Shown here: piece after piece, positions 60,395 through 64,000 of the stretch | Layout of the letters: each line of letters starts with the position of its first letter | Numbering within the stretch: position 1 is the stretch's first letter | Source of the DNA: CBDCVD01 sp965224015 | GTDB taxonomy: Bacteria > Pseudomonadota > Alphaproteobacteria > Rhizobiales > CBDCVD01 | Direction: 5' to 3' | Assembly (NCBI GenBank): GCA_965224015.1 | Contig: OZ245032.1 | Location: 620,001-684,000 of the forward strand | DNA: 64,000 bases | Position numbers and translations under genes: made by a program | Notes under the pieces: model-generated | What the model saw: the letters and a program-made list of their open reading frames with translations, nothing else | The model's database searches: none | What the model was told of the DNA's origin: nothing

Positions 60395-62740
60395 ATGGGC
60401 GGTCTGCGCCCATGTGGCATACTTATCGTCGTTTAGTCGTGCGATCAGGTCCGGCACTTCCTCACCGGGGACCGGTTTGGCAAACAGATACCCCTGTCCG
60501 TAACGGCAGTTGAGGCGCTCGATGATATGGCGTTCGTCCTCGGTCTCTATACCTTCAGCCGTGGTCACAAATCCGATTTCCTCTCCAAGTTTGGTCAGGA
60601 ATTCAACAATGGCGAAATCCGCATGACTCTTGGTCAGCTTGTTGATAAAGGACCGATCTATCTTGAGAACGGTAAAGTCGAAGGCGCTCAAATGGGTAAG
60701 CGAGGCAAAGCCTGTGCCGAAGTCATCGAGCGCCACCCCCGTTCCCACCGCCCGCAGTTGATGAACCAGCTTGCGAATCGAATCATCCTTGTCGGAAAGA
60801 ATGGAATTTTCCGTAATCTCGATCATCAATTCCGAAACTGACAGATTATTGCGGGACAGTTCGCGCATCAAATGCAGGGTAAAGCCTGGTTGGGAAAAAT
60901 CCGCGTCGGTAAAATTGATCGCGATGTGCTTGAAGGGGATGGAATTGCGTTTCCAATGCCCCATATCCTGCGTAACCTTGCGCAGCATTGTCTGGCCAAG
61001 GGCGATGCACAGTTCGCGCACATCAAAAATCTCGTGAAAGGCTCCGGGAGTGAGAATTCCGCGCGTCGGGTGTTTCCAACGTGCTAAGGCTTCCAGGCCA
61101 CCGACCTTGCCGGTGCGCATATCCATAACCGGTTGATAATACGGCAGGACCTGGGAATGCTCGATGGCCCTGGTAAACTCGTCCAAAAGTTCAATACGCC
61201 GTTCAAACGCATTGGCCATTTCCGGAACGAAGACGTCTACCTTACTCAGACTCGTGGTCTTGGCATTATGCAGCGCCAGATCCGCATGGCGCATGAACTG
61301 GGAAGACGATGTAATGGTTTTGTCCAGAAATGCCATTCCAATACTGGTTTTGATCTGAATAACTCGCCCTTGATCGTTGATTTCGGTTGTCGGATTGTCC
61401 ACAAGCCCCGACAGTTTCTGCATAACCGCCTCATGGCTGTGGCTGATCACCAACATGGCGAACTCGTCTCCCCCCAGCCGCGCGACCATGTCAGTCGGGC
61501 CGAAGGCAAAACTTTTGAGCCATTTGCCCACCTGGGTCAAAACAGCATCGCCGGTTTGGTATCCAAAATAGTCATTGAGATCTTTAAAACGGCTAATATC
61601 GATTAGCAGCAGGGCGTGGACATCCTCGTTGCGCCTAGCGAGCCGATCGTGCAGATGTTTACTGAAGGCGGCGCGATTGGGAAGCTTGGTCAACACGTCA
61701 TGAAAGACTTGGAATCTAAGCTCCCTTTGTACATGCATGCGCTCAAGCGCCACGCTCATCATTCCTCCAAGCGTGGAAAGAACACCAACAATATTTGTGT
61801 CGTCCTGCAGCACTTCTTTTGACGCCGCATTAACAGCCGCGTGTATCACACCACCCACCGTTACCGGCACACACCATGCTGACTTCATGCCTATTGCACT
61901 TAGTCTTCGATAGTTGGGATAATCCTCATCCTCCAACGAGGCGACATAGCACGGTCGGCCCGAGCGAACACTGTCATCAACAATGGACCCGGCAAGTGGG
62001 AAGATCTGATCCTGCGTCTCGATTGGAGTGCCCCAGGTGTGTTCGATTGAGAATACGCCTCTATCGGTATCGGGGCGCACATAGCTCATGCGATGGACCG
62101 ACAAAATACTGCCTATTGTCTCACGGGCAACGTCAAACAGCGCCTTTTCACTATCGACTTTTGCAAAGCGCAATGCGGCGGTGTTCAAGGCTTCCAGCTG
62201 GCGCGAATAGGAGCTGATCTTCTCCTCGGAATAGTGCTCGTTCTCGATATATTTTTGTCTGCGCAGAAAAGCTGAAGTGATCGAAGCGACGGTGAACAAC
62301 AGGGTGGCACTGTAGTCCGAGAGCTTCTGAGCGCTGTCGCTGGCGACATTGATGGTCCCGTGGGGTTTGCCGTCGACGTAGACGGGGGCGTTCATTCCCA
62401 CGGTCATTCCGCTTTCGTGCAACAGCCGCGCATCCACGCAGTCCAAATGCTCTTCGCTGGTCCACCGATGAAGCCTGTTTTCGCGCAGCGCCTGTCCGGC
62501 AAGGCTAGCATTGAGTGGGATTTTTGCCCCCATCGGCAAGAGCCCCCGATCACCTTTCAAAGCAAAGACTTCGAGCCTCTCGCCGGTCTCGTCAACCAGT
62601 GAAATACTAAATCGCTTGGCTTCTATTAGCCCAGGCAGGAACTTCATCAAAGTTGAATAAAAATCATCTTTTGTCCGAACATGAACTGTCGCGTTAATAA
62701 ACTCACACAATCGCGCAAATTTTTTTATATCATTGTTCAT
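60392..62740 (-). CDS. GAF-GAF-GGDEF-EAL cyclic-di-GMP signalling protein
   Basis: The 782-residue soluble protein has two GAF sensor domains (about 20-165 and 190-340), then a GGDEF domain (about 350-510) with ARLGGDEFAML, and an EAL domain (about 525-770) with GGLEALARWKHP, IAINFTDADF, MIEITENS and ALDDFGTGFASL. Both catalytic motifs are intact. The inhibitory RxxD site nine residues ahead of GGDEF reads GPTD, so product inhibition is probably lost. There are no membrane helices. The stop codon lies in a family E repeat. The net activity (synthesis or hydrolysis) cannot be told. Confidence 0.94.
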   Translation of the reverse strand: MNNDIKKFARLCEFINATVHVRTKDDFYSTLMKFLPGLIEAKRFSISLVDETGERLEVFALKGDRGLLPMGAKIPLNASLAGQALRENRLHRWTSEEHLDCVDARLLHESGMTVGMNAPVYVDGKPHGTINVASDSAQKLSDYSATLLFTVASITSAFLRRQKYIENEHYSEEKISSYSRQLEALNTAALRFAKVDSEKALFDVARETIGSILSVHRMSYVRPDTDRGVFSIEHTWGTPIETQDQIFPLAGSIVDDSVRSGRPCYVASLEDEDYPNYRRLSAIGMKSAWCVPVTVGGVIHAAVNAASKEVLQDDTNIVGVLSTLGGMMSVALERMHVQRELRFQVFHDVLTKLPNRAAFSKHLHDRLARRNEDVHALLLIDISRFKDLNDYFGYQTGDAVLTQVGKWLKSFAFGPTDMVARLGGDEFAMLVISHSHEAVMQKLSGLVDNPTTEINDQGRVIQIKTSIGMAFLDKTITSSSQFMRHADLALHNAKTTSLSKVDVFVPEMANAFERRIELLDEFTRAIEHSQVLPYYQPVMDMRTGKVGGLEALARWKHPTRGILTPGAFHEIFDVRELCIALGQTMLRKVTQDMGHWKRNSIPFKHIAINFTDADFSQPGFTLHLMRELSRNNLSVSELMIEITENSILSDKDDSIRKLVHQLRAVGTGVALDDFGTGFASLTHLSAFDFTVLKIDRSFINKLTKSHADFAIVEFLTKLGEEIGFVTTAEGIETEDERHIIERLNCRYGQGYLFAKPVPGEEVPDLIARLNDDKYATWAQTAH

Positions 62741-63017
62741 TGTATAAGTGATTTCAATTTTTTATTATTATAGATGCTGCAAATTCCATGCAAGTCGTCC
62801 TAGTAGGTAATGAACCAACCGAAGATCCACAACAGTTTATGAAAAACAAAATTAACTCAAGTTGAAATAGTAGTTAAAAAAATAATAAAGTAAATTTTCT
62901 TCAAATTTTATTAATATATAATACTGATACAAATATATATATATCAGGAATTAGATTTATTTCCACTAATAATATAGTTATAATTGTGGAATTATTTTGA
63001 TTTATTTTACCGACACA
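62741..63017. other. AT-rich upstream region of the GGDEF-EAL gene
   Basis: This is an unusually AT-rich stretch (ATTAATATATAATACTGATA, ACAAATATATATATATCAGG) unlike the rest of the window. No gene is visible. It may hold the promoter, or be a nucleoid-protein target or a foreign insertion. Confidence 0.5.
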
Positions 63018-63100
63018 ATAGCAAAATGCGTTTAATGGGATGCATGGACATTCCCGTATTCTTCTCGCATTTTGCTATAGATTTAGAGAGCGATCAGCTG
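63018..63100. repeat. Family B repeat plus family E edge
   Basis: ATAGCAAAATGCGTTTAATG to CTCGCATTTTGCTATAG (63018-63080) is followed by ATTTAGAGAGCGATCAGCTG, the linker and outer arm of family E. Confidence 0.85.
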
Positions 63101-63185
63101 GACGCTCTGAAAAACCTCGTCTTTTTGCATGATTTGTGATTGACTGTTGGTGATTTGATTTGAAAAGGAATTTTTGGCGGGTTCC

Positions 63186-63467
63186 ATGTCTGTTCAGCGG
63201 GGATTTTTTGACCTTGACGATCGGCATCGGCGCTTGAGCGATGCAGGTGATCCGCTGGAACAGTTGCTGCGCGTGGTTGACTTCGAGATATTTCGCGACA
63301 GTCTTGACGCGGCGCTTGATTATAAATCCGGCCCTCAGGGCGGCAGACCACCATTTGACAGCGTCATGTCATGATGTTCAAGGTGCTGGTGTTGCAGGCG
63401 CTGTACGGTTTGTCGGACCCGCAGGCTGAATTCCAGATCATGGACCGGCGCACCTTTGGGCGGTTCC
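63186..63467 (+). pseudogene. Broken IS5-family transposase, N-terminal part
   Basis: The sequence reads MSVQRGFFDLDDRHRRLSDA and on through DPLEQLLRVVDFEIFRDSLD and GGRPPFDSV, the standard IS5-group transposase opening. A 5-bp duplication (GTCATGTCAT) then shifts the frame. After it the protein resumes as MMFKVLVLQALYGLSDPQAE and FQIMDRRTFGRFLE. The gene is cut off there by a family A repeat, losing the catalytic core, so it is inactive. Confidence 0.88.
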
Positions 63468-63527
63468 TAGAGTGTGTCAGGTCTTAATAGAATCATTCTG
63501 ACGGAGCGATTTTGCGACAAGATGGGC
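63468..63527. repeat. Family A repeat truncating the IS5 transposase
   Basis: TAGAGTGTGTCAGGTCTTAA to GCGATTTTGCGACAAGATG matches the reverse complement of 862-921 in nearly every position of its first 50 bases. It begins directly after the last transposase codon. Confidence 0.82.
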
Positions 63528-63531
63528 CTTA

Positions 63532-63736
63532 ATACCAAGGGTCTTTGACAAGGGCCCATGCATTAGCGTCAATCAGGTGTGTTATCAAGGCAGTACACCA
63601 GTCGGCGTGTCCATAAAGCCCATACCGCTGGCATATACCAAGGGCCCCTGCCAATGACTCATGCGTTGGCGTCAAAGCGTTGTGTTATCAAAGCAGTACA
63701 CCAGTCGGCGTGTCCATAAAGCCCATACCGCTGGTA
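63532..63736. repeat. Family D repeat, head-to-tail dimer
   Basis: Two copies of about 103 bp are joined by GGCATATACCAAGGG at 63634, the same junction as in the dimer at 2531-2739. The second unit differs from the first at scattered positions, including GCGTTGGCG versus GCATTAGCG. Confidence 0.85.
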
Positions 63737-63787
63737 TAGTCTCGCAGGATATAGTGGGGCTAGTTGCAAGAGACTTAAGGTTCATAT

Positions 63788-63870
63788 GAGATCAGCATGG
63801 CGTTAGCTGTACCCATTTTACCAGAGGTAAAGCTAACGCCATAAAGCTGATCGCCCTCTAAATCTATAGC
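63788..63870. repeat. Family E palindrome with family B half
   Basis: GATCAGCATGGCGTTAGCT and AGCTAACGCCATAAAGCTGATC pair around about 22 bases. The linker GCCCTCTAAAT and CTATAGCAAAAG (start of family B) follow. Confidence 0.8.
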
Positions 63871-64000
63871 AAAAGCGCCCCTTCGGGTTTCCGATTGGCG
63901 CAACGCCCACGCCCAAGCCGCTCTCGAGAGATGGGTCGCCATCGCTCTTCGATCGCCTTGAGCTTGGGAATTGCCTCGCCAATCGAGAAACAGAATTGAT
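63864..64000 (-). CDS. Possible C-terminal end of an unidentified gene, cut by window
   Basis: A minus-strand frame entering from the window edge is open for 45 codons: FSIGEAIPKLKAIEERWRPI then SRERLGRGRCANRKPEGALL, ending in a TAG inside the family B half repeat. I do not recognise the protein. It is included because gene ends at these repeats recur in the window. Confidence 0.3.
   Translation of the reverse strand, partial: QFCFSIGEAIPKLKAIEERWRPISRERLGRGRCANRKPEGALLL

Noticed and set aside
63174..63374. Intact small gene at the right end
   Set aside because: It is only the first part of a frameshifted IS5 transposase.

Overview
The window is a stretch of alphaproteobacterial chromosome. 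The aapJQMP transporter, the F1-ATPase zeta subunit (DUF1476) beside purC, eno-ftsB, rplM-rpsI next to argC, pyrF-DUF1330-dapB-gpmA and the nth/DUF2244 pair all point there. TRAP transport, two large sets of methylated-amine genes and a DddP-type M24 protein suggest a marine heterotroph, perhaps SAR116- or Roseobacter-like; that last step is inference. Gene assignments come from reading motifs and from memory of protein families, not from database searches.

Layout. 0-5 kb: purC (cut by the window edge), ATPase zeta, lemA, an orphan glyQ, tRNA-Ala and a rhodanese, separated by repeat-rich gaps. 5-10 kb: aapJQMP general amino-acid ABC operon. 10-15 kb: cystathionine beta-lyase and an NMT1/THI5-SsuC-type importer without its ATPase. 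15-25 kb: DUF3179, nfuA, a 351-bp MITE-like palindrome, ftsB, eno, ilvIH with a visible promoter-leader peptide-terminator attenuator, argC, speB, rpsI and rplM. 25.5-41.2 kb: catabolic island 1, with a TRAP transporter, a MetR-like LysR regulator, aminotransferase-DapA-like genes, a divergent mttB-like/FAD-GcvT pair, and a tight operon of 3-hydroxyacid dehydrogenase, aldehyde dehydrogenase, SelA-fold PLP enzyme and DUF4392. 41-51 kb: housekeeping genes (tRNA-Leu, monooxygenase, zf-CHCC, hydrolase, trhO, yihY, nth, DUF2244, ada-like, gpmA, dapB, pyrF, FMN reductase). 51.5-59.7 kb: catabolic island 2, a six-gene operon kbl-VOC-tdh-mttB-like-dddP-like-FAD/GcvT. 60-64 kb: DUF1127, a GAF-GAF-GGDEF-EAL protein, and a repeat-dense end with a broken IS5-type transposase.

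How it fits together. The best candidate for an undescribed system is the repeated pairing of a non-pyrrolysine MttB-family methyltransferase with an FAD-GcvT (dimethylglycine dehydrogenase-like) fusion, present twice and without any corrinoid protein or reactivase in the window. Island 2 ties this pair to glycine/threonine interconversion and to a DddP-like enzyme. Island 1 ties it to a TRAP importer, a MetR-type regulator with a matching TGAA-N5-TTCA site, and a semialdehyde/hydroxyacid pathway. I infer stepwise demethylation of quaternary or N-methylated amino acids with one-carbon units passed to folate.

A second theme is repeats. At least five short intergenic families (called A-E here, mostly palindromic) are scattered through the window. 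They often sit exactly at gene ends and several times supply the stop codon.
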